A DNA stretch of 64,000 bases from Sediminibacterium goheungense (GCF_004361915.1 NZ_SNWP01000010.1:1328050-1392049), one strand, 5' to 3'; positions 24,740 to 34,208 are shown, numbered from the stretch's first letter. Notes: generated by a model from the letters alone, not told the origin. Translations and numbers: made by a program.

Positions 24740-25336
24740 ATGAAGTGTTTAGTGTTGAGCCTATCCTTACTCTTTTCTACCTGCCTGCTGGCACAGCAAA
24801 AACCAACAGATCTTGATAAATCACCCATGGACATGAGCTACTGGCCAGCCAATTATCCGATTCTGAAAATGAGTGGTAAGGCTAAAGATGTACCGGTTGC
24901 CCGTGTTATTTATGGCCGACCTTTAAAAAGTGGACGCGATATTTTTGGGGGGATCATTAAATATAATGAACTGTGGCGCCTGGGAGCTAATGAAGCTTCT
25001 GAAATTGAATTTTTCAAAAATGTAAAAATCGATGGTAAGGCCGTTCCAAAGGGACGATACACGCTTTATTGCATACCAACAGAAAAAAAATGGACGCTGA
25101 TTCTCAATAAGGATAATTTCTGCTGGGGCAATTTTAGTTATGATGCCAAAAAAGATTTGCTGAGAACAGATGTAGATATCAATAGAAATACTGAAACAAC
25201 GGAAGCTTTTACCATTTACTTCGATGAAATAAAAACAGGCGCACAGATGGTTATTCTCTGGGACGATATGAAAGTAGGCCTGCCCATCACCGTTATTGAA
25301 GATGCACCTGCACCTGTAAAAACCAAAAAGAACTAA
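24740..25336 (+). CDS. Exported DUF2911 protein
   Basis: A 198-residue protein with a signal peptide (LVLSLSLLFSTCLLAQQ). ATG 24740 is preferred; an in-frame ATG at 24698 would overlap the AcpH stop by 4 bases and add 14 residues (rich in Lys, Cys and Tyr) before the signal. The mature region has the DUF2911 hallmarks: VIYGRPLKSGRDIFGG, ELWRLGANEASEIEF, PKGRYTLYCIPTEKKWTLIL, and W-D at the end. The family is abundant in Bacteroidota and its function is not known. Its position suggests an SdpI-AcpH-DUF2911 transcript, though the members have no obvious shared role. Confidence 0.82.
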   Translation: MKCLVLSLSLLFSTCLLAQQKPTDLDKSPMDMSYWPANYPILKMSGKAKDVPVARVIYGRPLKSGRDIFGGIIKYNELWRLGANEASEIEFFKNVKIDGKAVPKGRYTLYCIPTEKKWTLILNKDNFCWGNFSYDAKKDLLRTDVDINRNTETTEAFTIYFDEIKTGAQMVILWDDMKVGLPITVIEDAPAPVKTKKN

Positions 25337-25462
25337 TCAACTTATCTTCTTCTGTTTGCACTAACGGGAATGATCTTTTAAAATGATACGCTGCTTTTAA
25401 TAAGCCGGCTTTTCAAAGGGAGAATAAGAAAAAGGAAGTTTGATTTGCTTAAATTCCATATT

Positions 25463-26602
25463 ATGAAACTTGCCACGAAATACATCCACGCAGGCACTGA
25501 GCCTGATCCATCTACAGGTGCTATTATGACACCTATTTACCAGACTTCTACCTATGTACAGGAAGCACCTGGTGTAAATAAAGGTTATGAATACGCACGT
25601 AGTCAGAACCCTACCCGTAAAGCACTGGAAGAAGCATATGCACAGATTGAAAATGGCAAGTTTGGTCTTGCCTTCAGTAGTGGTGTAGCAGCAACAGATG
25701 CGGTGATTAAATTACTGGAACCTGGCGATGAAGTAATTGCAGCCAATGATATGTATGGTGGCACTTACCGTCTTTTTACCAAAATATTTGAAAAGTTTGG
25801 CATCAGTTTCAGGTATGTAGATACTACCAATACGGATAATATTGCTACAGTCATTTCTGCAAAAACAAAACTGGTATGGATTGAAACCCCTACCAACCCA
25901 TTGATGAATATTACAGATATCAAAGCGGTAGCAGCAATTACCAAACAAGCCGGCGCCTTGCTTTGTGTTGACAATACTTTCGCCTCTCCTTATTTACAAA
26001 ACCCGCTTGATCTTGGTGCAGACATCGTAATGCATTCTGCTACCAAATATTTAGGGGGCCATAGCGATGTAATTCAGGGCTGCCTCGTTATGAATGATGC
26101 AACACTGAGAGAGAAATTATATTTTATCCAAAAAAGCTGTGGCGCTGTTCCCGGACCAATGGATTGCTTTTTGGTATTAAGAGGTATTAAAACCCTGCAT
26201 ATTCGAATGCAGCGCCATTGTGAGAACGGTGAAAAGATGGCGAACTTCTTACGTAATCACCCTAAGGTAGAAAAAGTATACTGGTGCGGTTTTACAGATC
26301 ACCCAGGCTATGCAGTAGCCAGCCAGCAAATGCGTGGATTTGGTGGCATGATGAGCTTTACGCTGAAAGATGATAGTGTAGAAAATGCAAGAAGGGTATT
26401 ATCCTCCACACATGTATTCGCTCTGGCAGAAAGTCTGGGCGGTGTAGAATCACTCATCAACCATCCTGCGTCTATGACACATGCTTCTATACCACGTGAA
26501 GAGCGCATTAAAAACGGTTTGAGCGATAGCCTGATCCGTTTGAGTGTCGGTATTGAAGATATTGATGACCTCATTGCAGATATCAACGCAGCCATCGGAT
26601 AA
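25463..26602 (+). CDS. Trans-sulfuration PLP enzyme (cystathionine gamma-synthase/lyase type)
   Basis: A 379-residue fold-type I PLP enzyme of the Cys/Met metabolism family. The start at ATG 25463 fits the family N-terminus (ATKYIHAGTEPDPSTGAIMT); a TTG at 25445 is unlikely. Landmarks are YEYARSQNPTRKALE, the FSSGVAATDAV loop, CVDNTFASPYLQNP and the PLP lysine Lys195 in SATKYLGGHSDV, followed by the C-terminal RLSVGIEDIDDLIADI. Cystathionine gamma-synthase, cystathionine gamma-lyase and beta-lyase cannot be told apart by eye; the motif set is closest to the gamma-synthase/gamma-lyase group. A methionine-type aminotransferase converges on it, so the neighbourhood concerns sulfur amino acids. 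Confidence 0.9.
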   Translation: MKLATKYIHAGTEPDPSTGAIMTPIYQTSTYVQEAPGVNKGYEYARSQNPTRKALEEAYAQIENGKFGLAFSSGVAATDAVIKLLEPGDEVIAANDMYGGTYRLFTKIFEKFGISFRYVDTTNTDNIATVISAKTKLVWIETPTNPLMNITDIKAVAAITKQAGALLCVDNTFASPYLQNPLDLGADIVMHSATKYLGGHSDVIQGCLVMNDATLREKLYFIQKSCGAVPGPMDCFLVLRGIKTLHIRMQRHCENGEKMANFLRNHPKVEKVYWCGFTDHPGYAVASQQMRGFGGMMSFTLKDDSVENARRVLSSTHVFALAESLGGVESLINHPASMTHASIPREERIKNGLSDSLIRLSVGIEDIDDLIADINAAIG

Positions 26603-26610
26603 CCAACTCC

Positions 26611-26726
26611 CCTGCGAAACCTATGCATCCTTCGCTGGGTGAACTTCCTTCATTAGGGTCACATTTGGAACCAGATGCGGGAAGTTCACCTCAGAGAAAA
26701 TGATTTTTTAACGGAGGTTTCGCAGG
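26611..26726. repeat. Nested inverted repeat between converging sulfur amino acid genes
   Basis: The outer arms cctgcgaaacct (26611-26622) and aggtttcgcagg (26715-26726) are a perfect 12-bp pair. The inner arms ggtgaacttcc (26638-26648) and ggaagttcacc (26680-26690) are a perfect 11-bp pair. The element fills almost the whole 127-base gap between two convergent stops. It could fold as a branched hairpin on either strand. No T-run follows, so it is not a standard terminator, and no known riboswitch core was seen. Confidence 0.6.
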
Positions 26727-26729
26727 TTA

Positions 26730-27878
26730 TTACAATAGCTTTAATTTTTCAATGGCCATATCAAGTGTTGTTTCTTTTTTGGCAAAACAGAAACGTACCA
26801 CTTTATCATCTTTTCGATCCTGATAAAAAGCCGATACAGGAATTGTTGCCACACCATAATCTATGGTAAGTCTTTGTGCAAATACGGTATCAGGCTCATC
26901 ACTGATATCTGCATAACTATAACATTCGAAATAACTCCCGTGTGAAGGAATACATTTGAAAGGTGTGTCTGCCATTTTACTTCTGAAATAATCTCTTTTG
27001 GCTTGTATGTTGGCACCTAGAGTAGTATAGGCTGCTACATCTTTCAGGTATTCAGCCAATGCTACCTGTTTGGGTGTATCGCAGCTGAAACAATTGAACT
27101 GGTGTACTTTTCTGAACTCGTGCATCAATTCAGCGGAACTGATACAGTAACCTAGTTTCCAGCCGGTACAATGATAGGTTTTACCAAAAGAGAAACACAC
27201 AAAGCTCCGCTTAAGTAATTCGGGATAGCGGAGAATACTTTCATGCTGAAGACCATCGAAAATCAGGTGCTCATATACTTCATCACTCAGGATGATAATA
27301 TTGGTTCCTTCTACAATGGCAGATAATTCCTGCATATCAGCAGCCGAAAGAACGGCACCGGTGGGGTTATGCGGCGAATTGATCATGATCATCCGCGTAT
27401 GCATATTTATTTTTTTACGTACTTCATCCCATGGAATGCTATAAGAAGGATAGGTTAACTGGATACGGATGGCTTTAGCCCCATTGATTTCAATATTGGG
27501 AATATAACTATCGTAGGCAGGTTCAAACACAATCACTTCATCACCAGGTTGTAATACCGTAGTGAGCGATGTGTAAATGGCATAGGTACCGCCAGGTGTA
27601 ATAGTAATATCAGTATCAGGATTAATGGAAGTTCCGTATAAACGAGCTGTTTTCAAAGCAAGCTGCTCCCTTAAAAGCGGGTAACCATTCATGTGCGTGT
27701 ACTGGTTATATCCATCCTGCATGGCCTTATTTACCAGACCCGTTAAAGTTTCATGCATCGGAAAATCAGGAAAGCCCTGACCAAGATTTACAGCATTATG
27801 CTGAGCAGCTAGCTGACTCATTACCGTAAAAATAGTAGTACCTACTGTTGGTAGTTTCGAAATAATGGTTGTTTGCAC
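26730..27878 (-). CDS. Methionine-type aminotransferase (YbdL-like, class I/II)
   Basis: A 382-residue fold-type I PLP aminotransferase. It shows the ITPGGTYAIYTSL phosphate loop, SPHNPTGAV with Asn171, LSDEVYEHL with Asp199 and Tyr202, and the PLP lysine Lys233 in SFGKTYHCTGWKLGYC. That last motif is characteristic of E. coli YbdL, a methionine-preferring aminotransferase, where Lys stands in for the usual Arg of the phosphate site. It probably acts on methionine or its keto acid, and kynurenine aminotransferases are the nearest alternative. It starts 9 bases after the MG2/TonB-plug gene, so it is probably cotranscribed with it despite the unrelated role. Confidence 0.85.
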   Translation of the reverse strand: MQTTIISKLPTVGTTIFTVMSQLAAQHNAVNLGQGFPDFPMHETLTGLVNKAMQDGYNQYTHMNGYPLLREQLALKTARLYGTSINPDTDITITPGGTYAIYTSLTTVLQPGDEVIVFEPAYDSYIPNIEINGAKAIRIQLTYPSYSIPWDEVRKKINMHTRMIMINSPHNPTGAVLSAADMQELSAIVEGTNIIILSDEVYEHLIFDGLQHESILRYPELLKRSFVCFSFGKTYHCTGWKLGYCISSAELMHEFRKVHQFNCFSCDTPKQVALAEYLKDVAAYTTLGANIQAKRDYFRSKMADTPFKCIPSHGSYFECYSYADISDEPDTVFAQRLTIDYGVATIPVSAFYQDRKDDKVVRFCFAKKETTLDMAIEKLKLL

Positions 27879-27887
27879 ACTGTGGTT

Positions 27888-30281
27888 TTATTCCAGCAAT
27901 TTACGAACAGAAATGAATTGACCATAGTTGTTTACACCCTCAAGTATAACCCTGATTTTTTTACTGATATCATTGTTATAAAACGAGATCCTTATTTTCT
28001 GCATAGTTCCATCTGTAATAATGTTGGGCCTCCAGTATAAGGTTCTTCTTGTATCTGTTTTATTATGTGCTGTTTGTGGCACAGCATAATCCGGTTCGTA
28101 GAACTCTTTTACAGCTGTATAGCCGGTTATCTGTAAATGATCAATACCCTTCACGTTGGCTGTAGCGTCTAACCCTTTCTTAGTATACACAGAAATAGCA
28201 CCACCACCACCATTTACAGCCGACCCGATAAAAGGCGGTCTGAATACTTTTATATAAGCAATGTCACTCATGGGTATCGTAGACAAAAACTGTGCATCGA
28301 TGGGCATTTCATTCAGAAAAAAACCCACAGATGAACCTCTCCAAACTGCAGAAGGTGATTGAGTAAGCCCGCCTGTAATCTGTAACCCTGCAACACGGCT
28401 CTGCAAATAATTAAACACATTAAAACTGGATAATGCCTGCGGATCATTGATCATGTCAAAAGAAATGGCATCACTTCCACGAAAAAGACCATTTGTATAA
28501 TTTTCATCCATCTCTTCTATCCGTGTTTTAATCCTTGTTTTTACCACTACCTCCTCTAAGGTTGTTTGGGTCTGTAATACACGCAAACGTTCCTGTGCGA
28601 AAGCGGCTTCCCGTAATATCCTGGCCTTAGCAGTATCCGTATAAAATATAGGGGGAGGAAAAATAAATTTCTCAAATGCGGTATCTGCCAGGCTCGATCT
28701 GAAACTCACTTTACCTCTTCCCGGTAACACAGATAATTTATTCAGTTGATAAAAAAGGGTAGCCGTATCATAAAAAACAACATTGGGTTCATGAAAAGAA
28801 CCGTTGGCAGCAACAGGAGTGAAGAGCAGCTGTGTAGAAGAATCTTTACCTTTTAATATCAGATTTATGGTTCCCGATTTAGCCAGGCGATTAGGATTTA
28901 CACCATCAATCTTACCCGAAATACTCAGGTAAGCAGTATCAGGTGGGTATAGCATTTTCCAGCTGTCTGCATCAGCCACTTTTTTCCAGCTTATTCTACG
29001 CCACCCATTAGTGAGCATGACCAGATCGAGGTAATATTTTGCCGAATCGTTTGCTGTATAAAAATAGTAACTGGGGTTATGTACATAGCCTTTGATGTCG
29101 GACGATAACAATAACACACTCATAATATTTTCTGCTGAATCATCTGCCACATCATCATTGGTAATTGCTAAAGACATATTTGCAGGTACTGAGTCGGGCA
29201 ATTGAATCTCATAGCTGTTTTTTGCTCTTTTATCCAAGCCGATAGTATCGAAACGTATATCAACAGCAGATCGATATTCTTCATTATCAATAAAAAATAA
29301 ACGTTCACTCACAGGTATATTGTCTGGTGCAAGAATGGTAAGCGTAGCTGTACCGCTTGGCAGATTATATACCGGAATACGGGTGGTTAGCTTATCCTGT
29401 TTCTCCAGATTAATAATACCCTTCATAACCGTTTGCTGGTTTATGGTAAGCAGCATGGTTAGTTTACGATATGAAACAGGAAAATTGGGTGAACGTTCCA
29501 CTTCAAGAGAACGGTTCATGCCTGTGCCCGTAAGTTGCAAGGAAATACCCTCTAACTGTGTCTGGGGTAATATTGTTTTTTGCGAGCTGCCATCAGGTGC
29601 TGTCCAGGATGCAGTTAAGGTTTCACCGAACTTCGGCGTGATAGAAAATTTCCCCATCCCATCATGTAGTGTCTGGAATGTGGTAATTTTTTCTCCTTTA
29701 TCATTGGTAATAAGGCCACTTACAGTAAAGGGCATTCCATTTTTATCGGTTGCTTTAAAGGCAACGGCTCCTTGCAGGTTGGCAACGAGATTGCCCCCTT
29801 CCGGTAAAAACTGAATTGAAAAAGTATTCACTGCTTTAGTGGCACCGGCCAACTGCAGATCAGATTGTAGAACTGTAATTTTTTTCCGGAAAAGAAAACT
29901 GCTGTCGAAGTTTAACATCCACTGTGTATAACCCGTAACATATAAAAACTGACCTTTATAATTTTTAGGTATCTCAAAACTTCCAAAAGCCGATGATAAA
30001 GCAATGGGTGAAACCTGATGCGATAACAGTTTCCCATTTTCATCATACCAGTCTGTATAAAAATTACGGTTGAGTTTTGAAGGCTCCGGCCCATTCATTA
30101 AATATGCTTTATACCCAATAAGTGAACCGGGCTGATAGGCATTGTTATCAAAATGTATGTATACTTTTTCCTGTGGAAAGACTGTGTTGTATTTTTCCAG
30201 TTGCTGGTCTATAGACTGTGCCTCTACAGAGATAACAGTTACAAAAAAAAACAGGAAAAGAAGGGGTATAGTTTTTTTCAT
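27888..30281 (-). CDS. MG2-like surface protein with TonB-receptor plug domain
   Basis: A 797-residue exported protein (signal peptide to about residue 22). The N-terminal half resembles macroglobulin MG2-type beta domains (EKVYIHFDNNAYQPGSLIGY near 38-57, then FYTDWYDENGKLL). The C-terminal third holds a TonB-dependent receptor plug domain (about 600-710; FNYLQSRVAGLQITGG, then PMSDIAYIKVFRPP and GGGGAISVYTKKG), but there is no following 22-strand barrel. Similar plug-containing non-receptors are frequent in Bacteroidota. The plug may dock with a separate barrel or TonB complex; the function is unknown. The aminotransferase gene follows 9 bases downstream. Confidence 0.8.
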   Translation of the reverse strand: MKKTIPLLFLFFFVTVISVEAQSIDQQLEKYNTVFPQEKVYIHFDNNAYQPGSLIGYKAYLMNGPEPSKLNRNFYTDWYDENGKLLSHQVSPIALSSAFGSFEIPKNYKGQFLYVTGYTQWMLNFDSSFLFRKKITVLQSDLQLAGATKAVNTFSIQFLPEGGNLVANLQGAVAFKATDKNGMPFTVSGLITNDKGEKITTFQTLHDGMGKFSITPKFGETLTASWTAPDGSSQKTILPQTQLEGISLQLTGTGMNRSLEVERSPNFPVSYRKLTMLLTINQQTVMKGIINLEKQDKLTTRIPVYNLPSGTATLTILAPDNIPVSERLFFIDNEEYRSAVDIRFDTIGLDKRAKNSYEIQLPDSVPANMSLAITNDDVADDSAENIMSVLLLSSDIKGYVHNPSYYFYTANDSAKYYLDLVMLTNGWRRISWKKVADADSWKMLYPPDTAYLSISGKIDGVNPNRLAKSGTINLILKGKDSSTQLLFTPVAANGSFHEPNVVFYDTATLFYQLNKLSVLPGRGKVSFRSSLADTAFEKFIFPPPIFYTDTAKARILREAAFAQERLRVLQTQTTLEEVVVKTRIKTRIEEMDENYTNGLFRGSDAISFDMINDPQALSSFNVFNYLQSRVAGLQITGGLTQSPSAVWRGSSVGFFLNEMPIDAQFLSTIPMSDIAYIKVFRPPFIGSAVNGGGGAISVYTKKGLDATANVKGIDHLQITGYTAVKEFYEPDYAVPQTAHNKTDTRRTLYWRPNIITDGTMQKIRISFYNNDISKKIRVILEGVNNYGQFISVRKLLE

Positions 30282-30374
30282 GGTATGCCGATTACTGCTG
30301 TAATACTTATAGACAATAATCGAACATAAATTATGCCGAAAAAACTCAATATGAGCAACCTGTTACAGAATTTA

Positions 30375-31673
30375 TCAGGGTACTAACATATTGGCCAGAC
30401 GCTTCAACTCTATTTCGGCGAGTTTGGCGGTATAATTCAGGTTTACCATCCTGAAGCTGGTGGCTTCAAAACTCTGTTGTGCCTGGCGAACATCGATGAT
30501 CGTTGCCTGATTCAGTTCAAAGCGTTTCAGTACCAGATCAACCAGTTGAGTTGAGAGTTTATAATTTTCTACTTCTGTTTCGAGCTGTTGCAAAGCATTT
30601 TTATAAGCCTGGAAGGTTCTTACGGCACCAGCTTCCAGGGTTTGTTGCAGATTATCTTTCTGCAGTACTGCATTGCGTGAATTGATCTCCGCTACCTGTA
30701 ACTGCCGCTTAAAAACAGTACCATTATAAATAGGAATACTTAGGTTCACACTCAAAAACGGACCATAGCTCTGGTTCAACAGTGCAAAACCGGCACCGCT
30801 CTTTGTATTGCTGAAATTATAACCCGTATTGGCTCGTAGTGTGGGCTTACCCAGTGCTGCAGTTTCTTTTTCAATCAGTTCATTGATTTTTATCTGCTGC
30901 TCGGCACTCAGCATTTGCGGATTATTTTTCAGTGCAGATTGAACGGTTGACAACAATAGATTCTTCTCTACCAGAATGGTGTCAACAATAGAAATGGTGG
31001 AATCCGGATTTAAAAAAAGCAGGTTTAATAAATCTGTCTTTCCTTGCTGAATCACCAACTCCTGTTGCAGTTTTTGCTGCACCTGCGCATTTAAATCGAG
31101 ACGGGCCTGAAAAATATCCGCATTGTTGGAAAGACCGGCTTCTTTTCTGGCAAGTAAAATGTCTAATCGCTTCTGGAACACATCAATCGACTGATCAATG
31201 GTTTTAATAAAACCCTGGTTCCTCACAATATCGTAGTAGCGGGTGGCTACAGCGGCCATGGTATTCTGTACCTGTACATTGAGTAACTGCTCATTTTGCT
31301 GTATCAATTCTGCCAGTCTTTTTTTTGTAGCCACTACCCGGTAACCATTCGATAATAAAATAGAGCCGGTAACACCTACAGACAGGTTATTGGAACCCAC
31401 ATTGTTACGGGTGGTATTTCTGGAAGCATCAGAAAATTTCTGGTTAATAGAAATAATCTGTTCGTTATCGTTGGCGGTTGCGGTTACAGACGGTAAAGCA
31501 CCGGCTATACCCGGGTGGTTATTGATATTGCTGATTTCCAGGTTATTCTTTGCCACCTGAATATCGAGGCTGTTTTTCAAAGCTATCTGAATAGCATCAG
31601 TGAGACTAAGACGCGACTGGGCAAAACCCAGACTGGTATTTACTAAGCAAAAAAGAAAAAGGATTTTTTTCAT
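30375..31673 (-). CDS. TolC-family outer membrane channel protein
   Basis: A 432-residue protein with signal peptide (about 1-18) and two TolC-type helical repeats. The first begins LSLTDAIQIALKNSLDIQVA (residues 23-42) and the second has NNPQMLSAEQQIKINELIEK. Long Gln-rich coiled coils and the strand pairs VSVGVTGSILLSNGY and FLSVNLSIPIYNG are typical. TolC proteins form trimeric outer membrane ducts for efflux or type I secretion. No adaptor or pump gene is next to it, so it must serve an unlinked transporter. It lies between pyrH and the MG2 gene on the same strand. Confidence 0.9.
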   Translation of the reverse strand: MKKILFLFCLVNTSLGFAQSRLSLTDAIQIALKNSLDIQVAKNNLEISNINNHPGIAGALPSVTATANDNEQIISINQKFSDASRNTTRNNVGSNNLSVGVTGSILLSNGYRVVATKKRLAELIQQNEQLLNVQVQNTMAAVATRYYDIVRNQGFIKTIDQSIDVFQKRLDILLARKEAGLSNNADIFQARLDLNAQVQQKLQQELVIQQGKTDLLNLLFLNPDSTISIVDTILVEKNLLLSTVQSALKNNPQMLSAEQQIKINELIEKETAALGKPTLRANTGYNFSNTKSGAGFALLNQSYGPFLSVNLSIPIYNGTVFKRQLQVAEINSRNAVLQKDNLQQTLEAGAVRTFQAYKNALQQLETEVENYKLSTQLVDLVLKRFELNQATIIDVRQAQQSFEATSFRMVNLNYTAKLAEIELKRLANMLVP

Positions 31674-31730
31674 TGCAATGAAGTTAACAATGACCCGGGT
31701 GCAGGTTGTATATTTTACACCAATGGGCCA

Positions 31731-32447
31731 TTAGCTCACAAAAGTCCCTACATTCATCCCTTCCACCACTTTCAGGAGGTTACCTGGTTTGTTCATATCG
31801 AAAACAATAATGGGGAGTTTGTTTTCCATACAAAGGGTAAAAGCGGTCATATCCATTACTTTCAGGTTATTGGTAATGCACTCCTGAAAGCTTATTTTAT
31901 CGTATTTGGTAGCTGTGGGGTCCTTTTCAGGATCTGCCGTATAAACGCCATCCACACGTGTACCCTTTAAAATTACGTCGGCCTTCATTTCAATGGCCCT
32001 GAGCGAACCTGCAGTATCTGTGGTAAAATAAGGGTTACCGGTACCTGCACCAAAAATTACCACCCTACCTTTTTCGAGGTGACGCAACGCTTTACGGCGT
32101 ATATAGGGCTCTGCTACCTGTTCCATATTAATGGCACTCTGCAATCGGGTGTATACACCTATTTTTTCCAACATAGCCTGCATAGCCATGGCATTAATTA
32201 CCGTAGCCAGCATTCCCATATAATCACCATGTGCCCGTTCAATACCGCTATCGGCCTCATTCATACCCCGGTAAATATTACCACCACCAATTACAATGGC
32301 TACCTGAACCCCCAGATTCGTTACCAATTTAATATCATGGGCATACTGCTCAATGATTTTAGGGTTGAATGGATCGCCATTTCTTTGATCGCCTAAAAGG
32401 GCCTCACCGGATAATTTGAGAAGGATTCGCTTAAACTTAGGAAGCAT
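31731..32447 (-). CDS. pyrH: UMP kinase
   Basis: Hexameric bacterial UMP kinase phosphorylates UMP to UDP with ATP in pyrimidine nucleotide synthesis. The 238-residue protein shows [14 protein letters not shown], the [13 protein letters not shown] loop, [36 protein letters not shown] and [17 protein letters not shown], all conserved in PyrH of the amino acid kinase fold. The length is normal. The neighbours frr and tsf/rpsB, often close in other bacteria, are not adjacent here (rpsB-tsf lies about 5 kb away). Confidence 0.97.
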   Translation of the reverse strand: MLPKFKRILLKLSGEALLGDQRNGDPFNPKIIEQYAHDIKLVTNLGVQVAIVIGGGNIYRGMNEADSGIERAHGDYMGMLATVINAMAMQAMLEKIGVYTRLQSAINMEQVAEPYIRRKALRHLEKGRVVIFGAGTGNPYFTTDTAGSLRAIEMKADVILKGTRVDGVYTADPEKDPTATKYDKISFQECITNNLKVMDMTAFTLCMENKLPIIVFDMNKPGNLLKVVEGMNVGTFVS

Positions 32448-32757
32448 GTGGTTGATTTGTTTGCAAATAACCGGATTTTTTACAGATACACCAAATGAGG
32501 GGAAATGTATGATGGCGAATGTCTGATCGCAGATTTGAGGTTTTAAAGGCTAGAACATAGCTACCCCATTTTACGAAAGGAAGAAATTCAGCACCCTGAT
32601 TAGAAGTTCGATGCTCATGATTCATCTTAAGCCTGTTATAAATGTTTATGTTCTTATGTATAGCATATCTGTATACTAAAAAATGTATTTCGTGTGCGGT
32701 TAGATGAAAAATAACCATGGTTAAGAAAATCAACCTGTTGGTTTATTAATTTTGAAC
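32448..32757. other. 310-base intergenic region without a supported gene
   Basis: This gap divides divergent pyrH and the cytochrome-like gene. A 98-codon open frame on the minus strand (32437-32733) has no recognisable domain and its amino acid mix looks like translated spacer. TAATTTTG at 32747-32754 matches TAnnTTTG on the plus strand but lies only 3 bases before the next ATG, so its role is doubtful. No hairpin or RNA was recognised. Confidence 0.5.
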
Positions 32758-33375
32758 ATGCAACTTAAAAATCTTCATTACCTGTCTGGGTTGCTGCTTA
32801 GTGTCTTTATCGGATTTCACCTTTTTAATCATCTTATGGCTTTAGGGGGTGCCGAAATGCACATCAGTACCATGCAAAGCTTTCGCAGTTTTTACCGACA
32901 CCCTTTTTTAGAAACCGTTTTACTCATTACGGCACTGGTTCAGATTTTTTCCGGTATGAGGCTGGTGAAAGCAGGTGCCAAAACTGCAGGGGGGTTTTAT
33001 GAGAAAATGCATATCTGGACAGGTATTTACCTGGCTTTTTTTCTCATCATTCATATCGCTGCAGTACTGGCGGGGCGCTATATATTTAAGCTGGATACTA
33101 ATTTTTATTTTGGTGTGGCAGGATTGAATCGTTTTCCCTTCAACCTGTTTTTCATTCCTTACTATACCCTGGCCATCCTATCTTTTTTTGGTCATATAGC
33201 TGCTATTCACCGGAAAAAAATGAAAAGGCCGTTATTGGGTTTATCAGTAATAAAACAAGCAAACATCATTCTCATAACCGGCGCAGGTATTGCAATATGC
33301 ATTTTGTATGGCCTTACCAATCATTTCAAAGGAGTATCTATACCCCCAGCTTATGAAATAATACCCGGTAAATAA
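32758..33375 (+). CDS. Polytopic membrane protein, cytochrome b-like
   Basis: A 205-residue protein with five or so membrane helices, starting at ATG 32758 rather than the TTG at 32752. Several histidines lie inside helices (FIGFHLFNHLMAL near 17-29, KMHIWTGIYLAFFLIIHIAA near 82-101, FFGHIAAIHRK near 140-150). This resembles the di-heme membrane anchors of the succinate dehydrogenase/fumarate reductase cytochrome b group, but no SDH flavoprotein or iron-sulfur gene is near and the match is only by pattern. It may bind heme; the function is unassigned. A small membrane protein follows 7 bases later. Confidence 0.6.
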   Translation: MQLKNLHYLSGLLLSVFIGFHLFNHLMALGGAEMHISTMQSFRSFYRHPFLETVLLITALVQIFSGMRLVKAGAKTAGGFYEKMHIWTGIYLAFFLIIHIAAVLAGRYIFKLDTNFYFGVAGLNRFPFNLFFIPYYTLAILSFFGHIAAIHRKKMKRPLLGLSVIKQANIILITGAGIAICILYGLTNHFKGVSIPPAYEIIPGK

Positions 33376-33382
33376 AAATAAG

Positions 33383-33769
33383 ATGAACATTACAACTATT
33401 TCCCCCAAACTAATTTTTTTCTTAGATGCATCAGGAGCCCTCTTATCTGCCGTAATGCTTTGGATCATCAGCCTGCTGCAATCATTTTTTACAGTTCCCG
33501 AAACTATGTTTCAGCAGCTTATTTATATTCCGCTGGTCTTTGCTTCTTACTCATTTGTCTGTGCATTCATCAACCCTCTTCAGTGGAAACGATGGTTATC
33601 TATTATCGCTGTTGGGAATATTTTATATGCTTTGTATTCTTTGACATTGGCATATAAACATTCAAATGAGCTCACTGCTTTGGGTATCATCTATTTTATA
33701 GCAGAGGCCCTGATCATCTTCTCACTGGTATACCTGGAAATTACCCTCATTCGCCAAAAAAAGGCCTAA
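33383..33769 (+). CDS. Small membrane protein of unknown function
   Basis: A 128-residue protein with four predicted hydrophobic segments (about 12-32, 44-64, 70-90 and 97-118) and short loops; it has no recognised family motif. It lies 7 bases after the cytochrome-like membrane protein gene on the same strand, so the two are very probably cotranscribed. The ArsR operon with its own promoter begins just downstream, so it is not part of that unit. Confidence 0.65.
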   Translation: MNITTISPKLIFFLDASGALLSAVMLWIISLLQSFFTVPETMFQQLIYIPLVFASYSFVCAFINPLQWKRWLSIIAVGNILYALYSLTLAYKHSNELTALGIIYFIAEALIIFSLVYLEITLIRQKKA

Positions 33770-33824
33770 GTCTCCGCAACTTTTATAGTTCACTGCAAAA
33801 AAAGCAGCTTTAGAAAAAGAAAAA

Positions 33825-33858
33825 TTTGAGAAACCAAACAGTTGCATATATTTGCAAC
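33825..33858 (+). promoter_or_regulatory. Promoter with embedded palindromic operator for the ArsR operon
   Basis: TTTG (33825-33828), an 18-base spacer and TATATTTG (33847-33854) form a Bacteroidota promoter. The palindrome GTTGCA-tatatt-TGCAAC (33841-33858) covers the -7 element. A repressor bound there would block RNA polymerase, and the first gene downstream (33888) encodes an ArsR-type repressor, so autoregulation is likely. Confidence 0.6.
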
Positions 33859-33887
33859 CGAATAGTTTCATAATAACCGCAAATACG

Positions 33888-34208
33888 ATGAGAAGAGATG
33901 TTTTTCAGGCTATTGCCGACCCTACCCGCAGGGCCATTATTGCTTTAATTGCCTTTCAGGCCATGACACCCAATGCCATTGCCGAACACTTCGATTCAAG
34001 CCGGCAGGCTGTATCCAAGCACCTACGTATTTTAAGTGAATGCAAACTGGTGGAACAGGAGCAGCAAGGCAGAGAAATTTTCTATACCCTCAATGCAAAA
34101 AAGATGAAAGAAATAGATAAATGGCTCGAACAGTTCCGTCAGTTATGGGAAAACCGCTTTAACCAGTTAGATACTGTTTTGAATACCCTTAAAACACAAA
34201 AGAAATGA
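33888..34208 (+). CDS. ArsR-family winged-helix transcriptional regulator
   Basis: A 106-residue DNA-binding repressor of the ArsR/SmtB fold. ATG 33888 is used; an in-frame TTG at 33852 lies inside the promoter palindrome. The protein shows [20 protein letters not shown] (5-24), the recognition helix region [20 protein letters not shown] (about 36-55) and the wing [14 protein letters not shown]. It has no metal-binding cysteines of the classical ELCVCDL kind, so it belongs to the metal-independent ArsR group usually paired with SRPBCC (AHSA1) proteins. Its stop overlaps the start of such a gene as ATGA. Confidence 0.92.
   Translation: MRRDVFQAIADPTRRAIIALIAFQAMTPNAIAEHFDSSRQAVSKHLRILSECKLVEQEQQGREIFYTLNAKKMKEIDKWLEQFRQLWENRFNQLDTVLNTLKTQKK

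Noticed and set aside
26611..26726. SAM or other riboswitch near the methionine-related genes
   Set aside because: The element lies downstream of both converging genes rather than in a leader, and the conserved SAM-riboswitch core sequences were not seen.
32437..32733. 98-codon minus-strand frame upstream of pyrH
   Set aside because: It overlaps the pyrH start by 11 bases, has no domain, and its composition is that of translated spacer DNA.
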